From Chthonomonadaceae bacterium (GTDB taxonomy: Bacteria; Armatimonadota; Chthonomonadetes; Chthonomonadales; Chthonomonadaceae): a stretch of DNA of 64,000 nucleotides. Positions 44,785 through 54,357 of the stretch are shown piece by piece (within the stretch, counting starts at the first letter, position 1; every line of letters starts with the position of its first letter). The notes under the pieces were generated by a model. That model made no database searches and had not been told where the DNA came from. It worked only from the letters and a program-made list of their open reading frames with translations. The stretch is from contig DAIDKH010000004.1 of NCBI GenBank assembly GCA_027450145.1, positions 34,826 through 98,825 on the forward strand, in the 5' to 3' direction. The position numbers and the translations under genes were made by a program.

Positions 44785-45254
44785 CTTCCTCAGAAGAATA
44801 TGAGACCTCGACCATCGAAACATCTGCAACCGAAACCGGGATGGATCGTAAATCAACCAAAACATCGACCTTTACATTTCGTGACGTCGCTGCAATTTCA
44901 GCCGGTGGTTTTGTCGGTGCAAACGCACGATATATCCTGGGCACGTGGGCAACCTCCGTGCTTGGCTCTCAATGGCCCTTTGGTACCTGGCTTATCAACA
45001 TCACCGGTTGCTTTGTGTTGGGGCTTTTTGTCCCAATGCAACAAGCCCGAGGTTGGAGCGATCAAATGCGGCTTGCAGTTGCTATTGGCTTTCTGGGAGC
45101 CTACACGACTTACTCCACGTTTGAATTGGATACCTATGGTTTGATTGAACAACATCGTTACGGAGCCGCGGTAGGATACGCGGCGTCTAGTTTTGCTGTA
45201 GGTTTCCTTGCAGTGTACCTAGGTTCCGTGACAGCGCGTTTACTAAACCGGTAG
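44781..45254 (+). CDS. crcB: Fluoride channel Fluc/CrcB (second copy, with hydrophilic N-terminal tail)
   Basis: This 157-aa second CrcB protein begins with about 33 Ser/Thr/Glu-rich hydrophilic residues absent from the first copy. It continues GGFVGANARYILGTW, GTWLINITGCFVLGLF and FLGAYTTYSTFELDTYG. Its ATG overlaps the first copy's stop (ATGA). Both paralogues keep the conserved Asn and phenylalanine-box sequences, so neither looks degenerate. The N-terminal tail is unexplained. DUF190 follows 29 nt later. Confidence 0.93.
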   Translation: MTSSEEYETSTIETSATETGMDRKSTKTSTFTFRDVAAISAGGFVGANARYILGTWATSVLGSQWPFGTWLINITGCFVLGLFVPMQQARGWSDQMRLAVAIGFLGAYTTYSTFELDTYGLIEQHRYGAAVGYAASSFAVGFLAVYLGSVTARLLNR

Positions 45255-45283
45255 CAACATACTTTGAACTCGAGGATATTAGG

Positions 45284-45631
45284 ATGAATTTACACGGAAA
45301 AGCGAAGACGCTCACCATATACATCGGTAGCCACGACCAGGTCAACGGTAAGCCACTTTATCATTTTATCGTTGAACGAGCCCGGTCGTTGGGCTTGGCG
45401 GGGGCAACGGTTACTGAAGGAATAGAGGGATATGGCGGCGCCAGCATAATTCACAGGGCAGGCCTACTGGACCTTAGTGTAGACCTGCCCATCGTTATAG
45501 AGATCATTGACACGGAAGAGAAGATTGAAAGACATCTCGCTGAGCTAACTGCTCTGGTTGGTGGAGGCATTATAACGCTTCGAGATTGCGAAATTGTTCA
45601 TTACCTACCTGGCCCCAAGCGTGAACTATGA
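45284..45631 (+). CDS. DUF190 (PII-like) protein
   Basis: This 115-aa protein matches DUF190. It has the KAKTLTIYIGSHDQVNGKPLYH-type start, ARSLGLAGATVTEGIEGYG with the GA-T-EGI-G-G signature, and a DLPIVIEIIDTEEKIE strand. The fold is related to PII signalling proteins and often accompanies CrcB in fluoride operons. It probably modulates fluoride export, but that is inference. An AGGATATTAGG leader precedes the ATG. The end overlaps the convergent gene by 6 nt. Confidence 0.93.
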   Translation: MNLHGKAKTLTIYIGSHDQVNGKPLYHFIVERARSLGLAGATVTEGIEGYGGASIIHRAGLLDLSVDLPIVIEIIDTEEKIERHLAELTALVGGGIITLRDCEIVHYLPGPKREL

Positions 45632-45976
45632 GGCGGCATCTTTAGCGCGATCTTCCTCACTAAGGTCCCCATCCGTTACAACTCGCCAATTTCCTCCACC
45701 CACGTAGCAAATAATCGCGCCACAACCACTGCATTTTGCACGACTTTCGTAGCCTGTGCCGACAGGGGGTGCTTTTGGCTCACCAGTAAATCGATCTCGG
45801 GGAAAAAGGGGTTTATTGCAGACAGGACACCGTCCAAAAATGGGTGGTAGTTCACCAGTGTCAAGAAGTTCTGCCTCTTCAATCTCATCGAGTTTTTCGG
45901 GGTCCAGTATTTCAATGGCCAACTCGTAAGTCCTCCCAAGTGAATGCCGGTGCATTTGAATACATTGTCGGATCAT
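45626..45976 (-). CDS. Unrecognised zinc-ribbon protein
   Basis: This 116-aa soluble protein has an acidic N-terminal half and two Cys pairs: CPVC (about residue 50) and CSGC (about residue 82). They are separated by FTGEPKAPPVGTGYESRAK and followed by GAIICYVGGGNWRVV. It probably binds one zinc. I do not recognise a family. Real coding is supported by the balanced Cys pairs and a clean end facing DUF190, but its start is uncertain: ATG 45976 has no clear Shine-Dalgarno. Confidence 0.6.
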   Translation of the reverse strand: MIRQCIQMHRHSLGRTYELAIEILDPEKLDEIEEAELLDTGELPPIFGRCPVCNKPLFPRDRFTGEPKAPPVGTGYESRAKCSGCGAIICYVGGGNWRVVTDGDLSEEDRAKDAAS

Positions 45977-46187
45977 TCTTTCTATACAATTATACCGGTA
46001 AGGCTGAAACTATGACACCCAATCGATTTTATTGCTAGTTATGCATGGTGCCTGATTTGCACGCCGAACGGAATGCTGGGCAACCAACAACAGACATTGG
46101 GAGCCGCAGCAGTACATCCTACGTGATCACGTACAAACTTTCGCCTATGACATTTGCCATCTATGCTGTAGGAATCGATTAGCACTC

Positions 46188-46217
46188 TTGACCCATAACT
46201 GCCAACAGAGGTACAAT
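46188..46217 (+). promoter_or_regulatory. Promoter of groESL
   Basis: TTGACC (46188-46193) and TACAAT (46212-46217) are separated by 18 nt. The expected start near 46224 is immediately ahead of the CIRCE element. A perfect CIRCE half-site TTAGCACTC adjoins the -35 on its left (46179-46187). Confidence 0.75.
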
Positions 46218-46227
46218 CTTGCTGAAA

Positions 46228-46254
46228 TTAGCGCTCGCAAGATGATAGTGCTAA
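46228..46254 (+). promoter_or_regulatory. CIRCE element (HrcA operator)
   Basis: TTAGCGCTC-N9-TAGTGCTAA differs from the consensus TTAGCACTC-N9-GAGTGCTAA at one base per arm. It lies just after the promoter of groESL, the standard place for HrcA repression relieved by heat shock. hrcA is not in the window. Confidence 0.9.
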
Positions 46255-46332
46255 TCCCCAGCAGTCGACGACACAGATGCGTATGGCGCTGGTGTTACAT
46301 AATTTAAACAATATACTGAAGGAGGTCTCGGT

Positions 46333-46623
46333 ATGCCTACACTTAAGCCGATTAACGACCGACTTGTTGCCAAAGTTGTTACTCCTGTCGAGAAGTCGTC
46401 TGGCGGCATTATACTGCCAGATAGCGCTCAGGAGAAACCGCAGGAAGCAGAAGTCATTGCAGTTGGACCTGGCAAGACATTGGAAAATGGCAAGGTAGTT
46501 CCTATGGAGGTGCAGGCCGGCCAAATTGTGATCTTCGCAAAATACGGCGGTACAGAAGTTAAAATCGGTAACGAAGAGTTCGTAATTCTTCGCCAGGACG
46601 ACGTTCTGGCCATCAAAGGTTAA
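46333..46623 (+). CDS. groES: Co-chaperonin GroES
   Basis: This 96-aa protein caps the GroEL folding chamber. It starts LKPINDRLVAKVV and has the mobile loop EKSSGGIILPDSAQEKPQEA, then the AVGPG, GQIVIFAKYGGTEVKI and DDVLAIKG strands. AAGGAGGT precedes the ATG. groEL follows after 17 nt. A sigma-70 promoter and CIRCE control the pair. Confidence 0.98.
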   Translation: MPTLKPINDRLVAKVVTPVEKSSGGIILPDSAQEKPQEAEVIAVGPGKTLENGKVVPMEVQAGQIVIFAKYGGTEVKIGNEEFVILRQDDVLAIKG

Positions 46624-46634
46624 GGAGGTACTGA

Positions 46635-48260
<1,626 letters not shown>

Positions 48261-48288
48261 TCTTAACCCAATATTAATCCTACAAAGT

Positions 48289-48321
48289 GAGGCCCTGGCA
48301 CGGAATTGTAGCCGGGGCCTC
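48289..48321 (+). terminator. Terminator downstream of groEL
   Basis: An 11-bp GC-rich inverted repeat (48289-48299 with 48311-48321, one U-G pair) with an 11-nt loop lies 28 nt past the stop. The following CTATCTTT is only partly U-rich. Confidence 0.7.
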
Positions 48322-48367
48322 CTATCTTTACGTACCTATGGATGACTGAAGCAATACATAACTATCC

Positions 48368-49432
48368 CTAATGGCGGGTCGGCCGTAGAACCAGTATGTG
48401 GAGCGTGTTGCGTAAATACGGCTTCCGCCAGAACGGCGTGCCCGCGGGCATCGGCTTAGGGTCTGGTCTAGCGGTACAGACCAGAAGATCGTGAGTCATA
48501 TCATCTACCGCCATCGTTCGAGCCCCAGGCTCGGTGGTAACAGTAGCCAACGTAGACAACTTCCCACTGGGCCCATTGCCTATCACAGAAATCGTTCCGT
48601 CGCCATTTGAACTAAACGCCAGTCCCAACGCCTTATCAAATCCGGCGGCATCCGGACCGTTACCTATGCGCGGCGTCGCTATCACTTGTCCCGTCTGGTC
48701 GTTCAGCACCGTCATCATTCCGTTGTGACAGGTAGAAAATACCAGATGATTACGCGGATCCACGGTAATACCCGATGGTCCATGGCCTGGAGCAAGAGAC
48801 CAAACCGCAGTAACGCGAAGCTTACGCGCGTCGATTTTTGCAACCTGACTTTTGCTCTCGATGTTGACGTATATGCGGCCGTTGTTACCGGCAACCGCAA
48901 ACTCCGGCCGGCCGTCCAACGGGATTTCACCGATCAAAGATTGGGATTTACAGTCAATAACGCTCGCTTCATTACTTCCACCGTCAAAGGCAAACACCCT
49001 ATTCGTATTTGGATCGTAGATGATGCAATCGGGCATACGGCCGACCGGTATCGACTTTATTACAGAAAGAGTGCTTAACTTAAATACGACGACAGCATTC
49101 ATGCCGCCTGCACTAGCAAAGCCTAGACCGTCGCGATGATCAATAGCGACTCCATGGACGCCAGGTGTAGGTAATACGGCGCCTATTACCTTGCCTTTGT
49201 CAACATCCACAACAGTCACCTGATTGCCTTGCGCTACATACAAACGACGCGACTGCGCATCCATGTGCAGGTAATCCCATCTGGCGGCACCAGGCAATTC
49301 GATCGTAGTGGAGACTACATAGCGGGGAGACATTGATGGCGTGGAAGCTAAAGCGGCAAACGGCAGTAACGCCGACACAATGCACACCGCAGGCAAAATT
49401 AAGTTCACCCTCGACAATTTTGAATGTAACAC
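48368..49432 (-). CDS. Secreted YncE/YVTN-type beta-propeller protein
   Basis: This 354-aa protein has a signal peptide (hydrophobic about residues 10-29, ending AALAS). It is then made of repeated propeller blades: RRLYVAQGNQVTVVDVDKG, VVFKLSTLSVIKSIPVGRMP, NRVFAFDGGSNEASVID, KLGLAFSSNGDGTISVIG-type DKALGLAFSSNGDG and AVDDMTHDLLVCTARP. These match the YVTN/YncE family. It should lie in the periplasm or outside and may bind a ligand or DNA-like polymer; no activity can be predicted. Confidence 0.82.
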   Translation of the reverse strand: MLHSKLSRVNLILPAVCIVSALLPFAALASTPSMSPRYVVSTTIELPGAARWDYLHMDAQSRRLYVAQGNQVTVVDVDKGKVIGAVLPTPGVHGVAIDHRDGLGFASAGGMNAVVVFKLSTLSVIKSIPVGRMPDCIIYDPNTNRVFAFDGGSNEASVIDCKSQSLIGEIPLDGRPEFAVAGNNGRIYVNIESKSQVAKIDARKLRVTAVWSLAPGHGPSGITVDPRNHLVFSTCHNGMMTVLNDQTGQVIATPRIGNGPDAAGFDKALGLAFSSNGDGTISVIGNGPSGKLSTLATVTTEPGARTMAVDDMTHDLLVCTARPDPKPMPAGTPFWRKPYLRNTLHILVLRPTRH

Positions 49433-49575
49433 AAAACAGCTCCCAATCGTTACAAATATTCGTCACCATATTGCGCACGGATTTAGGACGACCACCGTCG
49501 GCGGCTGTTTCGGTACCTGAGCAAACTCTAAGTCATCACAGGTCTAAACCAGAATGCGTTGGGTTGCTTGGCAAC

Positions 49576-50289
49576 TTAGTCCATAAGCCGTCGCTCCTTA
49601 AGCGATATCCAACAGTTATGGCCAATGACAATGTGGTCGAGCAGCTGAATATCTATAAGTTTGCCAGCCTCCTGGACTCGATTTGTAACCAATTGATCAT
49701 CGCGACTTGGCGTGGGATCTCCGCTTGGATGGTTATGCACGAGGATTATGCTCGCGGCATTTACCTGTATAGCTTCGCGAAAAATACCTGATATATACAC
49801 CGGAGCACTGTTGTGCGTGCCAACTGTGACTGAACTGGTACGGACAAGCCTGTTTTTTACATCCAGCAGAAGCACTCTTAGATGCTCCTGGGTAAGATCA
49901 CGCATTTCTGGCATAAGGATGTTCGCTACATCCTCTGGCCCCGTAATCGAAGGACGATCATCTGCATTTATCACTGCCAAGCGCTTGCCAAGCTCAACGG
50001 CTGCCATGATCTCTACGGCTTTGGTTTGGCCAACGCCCTTTATTTGTGTCAGGCCGCCGACACCAGCTATTGATATGCCTCGTAAACCGTTAAAATGGCT
50101 TATTAGCTGCTCTGCAAGGCCTATTGCGGAGCGCTCTCGTGTGCCTGTTCGCAACAATATTGCCAACAGCTCTGCACTTGAGAGAACACCGGCACCATAC
50201 TGCAGCAAGCGCTCACGAGGTCGGTCGCTAGCCGGTAGTTCACGGATCGCTGCGTTATACCGCACAGGTACGGAAATATCCGAGGTCAT
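49576..50289 (-). CDS. radC: RadC/MPN-domain protein
   Basis: This 237-aa protein has the RadC arrangement. An N-terminal helix-hairpin-helix part (LSSAELLAILLRTGT, IAGVGGLTQIKGVGQTKA) precedes a JAMM/MPN domain with LLDVKNRLV, the metal motif VHNHPSGDPTPSRDD and the terminal DHIVIG region. The JAMM set (His, His, Asp) is complete. Despite the name, a DNA-repair role has not been shown, and the function is unsettled. It is transcribed away from the sigma factor gene region by about 300 nt. Confidence 0.93.
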   Translation of the reverse strand: MTSDISVPVRYNAAIRELPASDRPRERLLQYGAGVLSSAELLAILLRTGTRERSAIGLAEQLISHFNGLRGISIAGVGGLTQIKGVGQTKAVEIMAAVELGKRLAVINADDRPSITGPEDVANILMPEMRDLTQEHLRVLLLDVKNRLVRTSSVTVGTHNSAPVYISGIFREAIQVNAASIILVHNHPSGDPTPSRDDQLVTNRVQEAGKLIDIQLLDHIVIGHNCWISLKERRLMD

Positions 50290-50534
50290 TCACAGTCTCC
50301 TGACACGACAAAAGCTAATTGCGGTGTTCCATTGCTTGATAATGATACTGTCAACGTAGTAAAAGTCACGAAAGCCAAGGCGAAGACGCTACTGCAACGC
50401 CATCCATTCGTTGTAATGGTTTACACAGCAGCCATATAATTCAATGGGGATACGGGACGAACAATAAATTGTAATGGTTTGGAACATTTGTGTCAACTGA
50501 AACGGCACGCTATTTCGCTGTTAAAAAACAAAAA

Positions 50535-50568
50535 AGCGCGCCACCCACTTTAACATAGGTTGCGCGCT
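50535..50568 (-). terminator. Terminator of the sigma factor gene
   Basis: AGCGCGC arms (50535-50541 with 50562-50568), extended by partly paired bases, lie 19 nt past the stop. On the minus strand they are followed by TTTTTTGTTTTTT. The remaining space to radC (50290-50522) has only a 12-nt direct repeat (see findings). Confidence 0.9.
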
Positions 50569-50587
50569 CTGCGGAAGTGAGAGACGG

Positions 50588-51478
50588 TTAGCCTGTAAGG
50601 TACCCTCGCAGGTTGCCCTGCTTTGCAGCGTACTTCATCTTCTTCACGGCGAGCAGTTCGATCTGCCGAACACGCTCTCGCGATATTTGCATCGCCTCTC
50701 CGATTTGCTGAAGTACCTGAGCAGCCTCTTCTTCGAAGCCGAGGCGCTTTCGCATTACCTCAGCCTCTCTAGGTGTAAGCACTGCAAACAGATTATCGAG
50801 CTGTGCAGTTTTCTCGTTCGACAACATTGCTTCCTGAGGATTCGCTGCCCCACCATCATTTACAAGCGCCATTAGGGATGTGTTGTCATCCTCACCCACT
50901 AGCATATCGAGCGATACTGGCTCTTGCGCAGATGCCCGCAAAGCTTCGACCTTGCGAATAGTTACGCCAAGGAGTTCAGCTAGTTTCTCGGAAGACGGCT
51001 CTTCACCGTTATCCCTTATCCATTGCGCACGAGTGCGATCAAGTTTTCGAACAGATTCGGACACATGAGCTGGAATTCGGATGAATTTCGCTTTGTTGTC
51101 TAACGCACGACTGATCGATTGTCGTATCCAGTGCGTCGCATAGGTGCTGAACCTAAATCCACGGGAGGCATCAAACCGCTCCGCAGCGGTCATCAGGCCG
51201 ATCGCGCCTTCCTGAACAAGGTCCTCAAATGGCAGGAGATGAGTGTTGTAGTTCTTTGCAATATTAATCACAAGGCGCATGTTAGCTTCTACGAGTGCAT
51301 CGCGAGCCGCTATATCGCCCTGCTGAATGCGCTTTGCCAATTCGAGTTCTTCAGCACTAGAAAGCAAAGGGCGCTTCGTTAGTTTGATTATATAAGATGC
51401 AATCTCCGAGGGGGTGCCTGGTACATCCGGAGTTGTGTTACTATCCCCTACTCGGCTCGGATTCTGCGTTCTCTTCAT
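50588..51478 (-). CDS. RNA polymerase sigma-70 family factor (RpoD-like, no region 1.1)
   Basis: This 296-aa sigma factor has region 1.2 (PSEIASYIIKLTKRPLLSSAEELELAKRI) and region 2 (EANMRLVINIAKNY, FEDLVQEGAIGLMTAAERFD, FRFSTYATHWIRQSISRAL). Region 3 includes IRIPAHVSESVRKLDR. Region 4 shows LTPREAEVMRKRLG and the helix-turn-helix QQIGEAMQISRERVRQIE. Region 1.1 is absent, so it may be an alternative group 2 factor or a short primary factor; the sequence cannot decide. Its ATG overlaps by 4 nt with a possible 62-aa upstream ORF. Confidence 0.92.
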   Translation of the reverse strand: MKRTQNPSRVGDSNTTPDVPGTPSEIASYIIKLTKRPLLSSAEELELAKRIQQGDIAARDALVEANMRLVINIAKNYNTHLLPFEDLVQEGAIGLMTAAERFDASRGFRFSTYATHWIRQSISRALDNKAKFIRIPAHVSESVRKLDRTRAQWIRDNGEEPSSEKLAELLGVTIRKVEALRASAQEPVSLDMLVGEDDNTSLMALVNDGGAANPQEAMLSNEKTAQLDNLFAVLTPREAEVMRKRLGFEEEAAQVLQQIGEAMQISRERVRQIELLAVKKMKYAAKQGNLRGYLTG

Positions 51479-51683
51479 CGGAAATATGATCCCTCTCTGT
51501 CATGAGACGTCTCGTTCGCCATTCGTTGCTGCGCCAACACGTTTGCTGCGGTTTCACACGTACCTTGTTCCACACCCGCATGGCTTGCAGACACCGTACA
51601 AATAGCGATAATCTCAAAACCGGCAATTGCACGCTCACCAATATCCATTAGACGAAGAAACACGGGAATAGGATTTAGTGAAG

Positions 51684-51703
51684 GGTGTGAATGTTTTCAC
51701 ACC
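51684..51703. promoter_or_regulatory. CRP/FNR-type operator-like palindrome
   Basis: A perfect 8-bp palindrome with a 4-nt centre contains TGTGA-N6-TCACA, the E. coli CRP core. It is about 205 nt upstream of the sigma factor start. No CRP-family gene is visible in the window. Confidence 0.45.
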
Positions 51704-52187
51704 GCAGATGCAATTGATTTAACACACCTAGATCCAGTCTCCTTCGGCGCCTATGCAATAGCGCCCACGGTTCGCGTTCTAGCTTTGCAGCCATTATGTG
51801 TACACCGGTCCGACATAATAAGGAATGAATAATTGCCGGGAAATGAAATTGTGGTGTATTGGACTCAATACCAGACGTCGCGACCAAGTAGTCCGAATTT
51901 AACCATGTGTCAGCAAGATTCCTGCCAACCTATGTATAAATTGTGGATATTCTCATCTATTAAGACGATACATCACTGCAAAAGGTTTTGCAAACCCTTG
52001 AGCGATGCGAAAATGTTGGTGCGATCCAGCAGACGATAGCTTCTGATAAGCACCTAAACAGGTGTAAGTTAACGGTATATCGCGATCAAGTTTGAGCGGT
52101 AATCATATCGTAAACCGAAAACGCCATGTTTACCATCGATAACTCTAGATGCGGAGCCAGTATTGGGAGGACGGATGAGGGGAACAT

Positions 52188-52224
52188 CGCAGCCCGGTAT
52201 TGCCATGGGATACGCCGGGCTGCG
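52188..52224 (-). terminator. Hairpin after the outer-membrane protein gene
   Basis: A 10-bp GC-rich inverted repeat (52188-52197 with 52215-52224) lies 8 nt past the stop. No U-tract follows, so it may be a weak terminator or 3'-protecting structure. Confidence 0.5.
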
Positions 52225-52232
52225 AACTTAAA

Positions 52233-52763
52233 CTAGAACTTGTAGCCCAGTGTTAAACTGTAGCCATCCAGTTCATTGCTGCTGCCCGAGATGAAGAAGT
52301 ATCTCAAATCGAGAGAAAGCGGATTAGTCGTGTGCGTAAGCTGATATCCCAAAATGAGATCCAGCGCGACGCCGTTAGTCCCCTTGCCGTTGTCTCGCTT
52401 GCCAAAGGAGTAGCCGGCACCAAGACCGTATCGAATGTTGTGGTGATGCAGCACCAGGTTGATCAACAGCGGGATGCTGTAGACCTTATCGAAGCCGTTG
52501 TAGCCAAGGCCAATCAACAGGTCGTAGTTGGATGCGGCATACACGCGGCGTTCTAGCGTGCCACTGATACCAACATCGCCCATCACCTTGCGCGTGGTGT
52601 TGCTTTGGGCGACGAATACACCTAGACGAAAATACCAATCTCGCGATAGCTCCGGATTCACACTGGTATCAAACTGCGCACGGGCCGGCCTAGCTGCCGT
52701 AAGGCCTCCGATGGCCACCACGAGCGCCAGCAGGATAGTCCAGGGAGCAACAGATCGTTTCAC
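52233..52763 (-). CDS. Small outer-membrane beta-barrel protein (predicted)
   Basis: This 176-aa protein has a signal peptide (hydrophobic about residues 8-23, cleaved near ARA-QF). It is followed by alternating amphipathic strands: WYFRLGVFVAQSN, YDLLIGLGYNGFD, IRYGLGAGYSFG, VALDLILGYQL and the last GYSLTLGYKF ending in Phe. An aromatic C-terminus is typical of outer-membrane barrels of about 8 strands. It implies a diderm envelope. I cannot name the family. It is monocistronic. Confidence 0.7.
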   Translation of the reverse strand: MKRSVAPWTILLALVVAIGGLTAARPARAQFDTSVNPELSRDWYFRLGVFVAQSNTTRKVMGDVGISGTLERRVYAASNYDLLIGLGYNGFDKVYSIPLLINLVLHHHNIRYGLGAGYSFGKRDNGKGTNGVALDLILGYQLTHTTNPLSLDLRYFFISGSSNELDGYSLTLGYKF

Positions 52764-52906
52764 TGAGTGTCCTCCTTAAATTTGGCGTGTCGTCGCGGCG
52801 CTGCTTTCCAAAGTTTCCAGCGCCGATCCAATCCGCGCCGACATTCTAGTCGGTAGTATTAGTATTGCATTCACTGCAGGCAATTTCCTGCCCGATTTCG
52901 AAAATA

Positions 52907-52945
52907 GCCCACCAGCCAACCGCAGCAGAGGAAGGACTGGTGGGC
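52907..52945 (-). terminator. Terminator of the upstream TlpA-type gene
   Basis: A perfect 9-bp inverted repeat (52907-52915 with 52937-52945) lies about 16 nt past the stop at 52962. The minus-strand continuation is TATTTTCG. Confidence 0.75.
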
Positions 52946-52961
52946 AAACCTACCAATGAAT

Positions 52962-54254
52962 TCAGCCGGTTACTTTCACACCAAGTTTTTGAAGCGCCTT
53001 GTCCAGGCTCTCATCACCCTGATCGTACCCAACAAGCTCCGCACTGACTTTGCCTTCAGCATCAATAACATAGGTTGTGGGGATCCCAGTCACCTTGTAC
53101 AGTTTGGAGGATACGGCATCTGGTTGATCTTTATCAAAGGCAAACGTCCAGGTGTAATCGTTCTTATGGTCTTTTAGCCACTGCCGGTAAGCGGGCTCTT
53201 TGTCCCATGTGCACACACCTAGAACAACAACCTTAGAAGGATCAAGCTGTTTGAATATCTTCTCCATGTGCGGCATTGATGCCTGACATGGACCGCACCA
53301 TGTCGCCCAAAAATCGAGAACGACAATCTTACCGCGGTAATCTTTCAGCGACACTGGCTGTCCGTCGGACTTCATGAGTGTGAAGTTGGGTGCTTCGGAA
53401 CCAATGGGAAGCATAGCCGGTTGCGGTGGCGCAGCTGGTACGTAGGCTGGCGCGGTGGTGCGTGTAAGAGTAAGCGTGGAGCCATCGGCAGAGAGACGCG
53501 GCGTGTAATTGGTGCCATTTAACGCGAAGGTGTAGAGACCATTCGCGCGGAAGGCAAATTTTCCATCATGCCCAGTGTCTATCCGGATATCCATCGGACG
53601 ACTTTTCGGGTTTCCAACCGGGTTTCCTTTTTGGTCGAGCTCTCCGTGTTTATTGTATAGCCCGTCACAATCGTTTTCGTCTACCATTATCTTGGTTGGT
53701 GTACCGCTAAGCATCATTGTACCCATGCGTGCGGCTTCGCGAAATCGCTCTAGGTGCACCTGACCATTTTGAACTATGCAATAAATCGCAACACCGTACG
53801 GTGCACGCGACGTTTCAACGGATTTTGTACCATAGGAGGCATTGAGCACTAGCTCTTCCGGACCGTATAATTCACGGCCCTGTTGAGTTCTGTAAGTCCA
53901 GTTGATGTTTGTTGCTGCTGCCAGATTACCAGAATGATCACCGTCAAGGTAGAATTTGAAATGGCCAGGCTTCTCGTCCACGGCAATAACATACTTGCTT
54001 TTAGGTCCGTTACCTAACGAAAACTCACCGTATTGAACCTTTCCACTATATTTCGGTTCGTTGGTAATTCCGGCCGGCTTTGTATCGGATAGTGGAATGG
54101 CTACGGGGTAATATCCCGCCTCATACTGATTCATTCCTGCCATATTTAAGGCCGTAGGATCCATTGTGAGCTTCAGATGGTACTGCGCGGGTGCCGCCCA
54201 CGCTGCGGTTGCGGTGCACAACAAACATGCAACCGCACCTAATAGTCTCTGCAT
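52962..54254 (-). CDS. Exported protein: unknown N-terminal domain plus TlpA-type thioredoxin domain
   Basis: This 430-aa protein starts at ATG 54254 (GAAGGAG upstream), giving the signal peptide LLGAVACLLCTATAAWA. ATG 54326 would add 24 unrelated residues. Residues about 20-290 form a domain I do not recognise, including an Asp/Asn-rich MVDENDCDGLYNKHGE. The C-terminal ~140 residues are a TlpA/ResA thioredoxin fold with the redox motif WATWCGPCQASMP and cis-Pro TGIPTTYVID. It should act as a periplasmic disulfide reductase, perhaps on a partner bound by the N-terminal domain. It lies about 100 nt past the BNR gene. Confidence 0.85.
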   Translation of the reverse strand: MQRLLGAVACLLCTATAAWAAPAQYHLKLTMDPTALNMAGMNQYEAGYYPVAIPLSDTKPAGITNEPKYSGKVQYGEFSLGNGPKSKYVIAVDEKPGHFKFYLDGDHSGNLAAATNINWTYRTQQGRELYGPEELVLNASYGTKSVETSRAPYGVAIYCIVQNGQVHLERFREAARMGTMMLSGTPTKIMVDENDCDGLYNKHGELDQKGNPVGNPKSRPMDIRIDTGHDGKFAFRANGLYTFALNGTNYTPRLSADGSTLTLTRTTAPAYVPAAPPQPAMLPIGSEAPNFTLMKSDGQPVSLKDYRGKIVVLDFWATWCGPCQASMPHMEKIFKQLDPSKVVVLGVCTWDKEPAYRQWLKDHKNDYTWTFAFDKDQPDAVSSKLYKVTGIPTTYVIDAEGKVSAELVGYDQGDESLDKALQKLGVKVTG

Positions 54255-54357
54255 TTCGCACTCCTTCAGAAAAGTCTCAGTGTTCCTGCTTGTGGCAGGC
54301 CCAAGTTTCGCCGCGTGAGCGTGCAACAGATTTCATTGCATCTCACCAAACTAATCT

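Larger units (their letters stand above)
51479..52232. other. 754-nt region without a confident gene
   Basis: This stretch between the sigma factor and the outer-membrane protein gene has no ORF with family resemblance. It holds a CRP-like palindrome (51684-51703), a second perfect palindrome (51977-51992, TGCAAAA-GG-TTTTGCA) and a hairpin at the right end. A 62-aa minus ORF (51475-51663) is possible but unsupported. Confidence 0.5.

Noticed and set aside
44395..45254. Tandem crcB genes as one gene split by a frameshift
   Set aside because: Each half has a complete four-helix CrcB signature including the GTxxIN pore motif, so they are paralogues.
51475..51663. 62-aa ORF overlapping the sigma factor start
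   Set aside because: No convincing ribosome-binding site or homology; kept only as a question in the findings.
51675..51887. 70-aa minus ORF near 51.8 kb
   Set aside because: No Shine-Dalgarno, no family resemblance, and it crosses the CRP-like palindrome.
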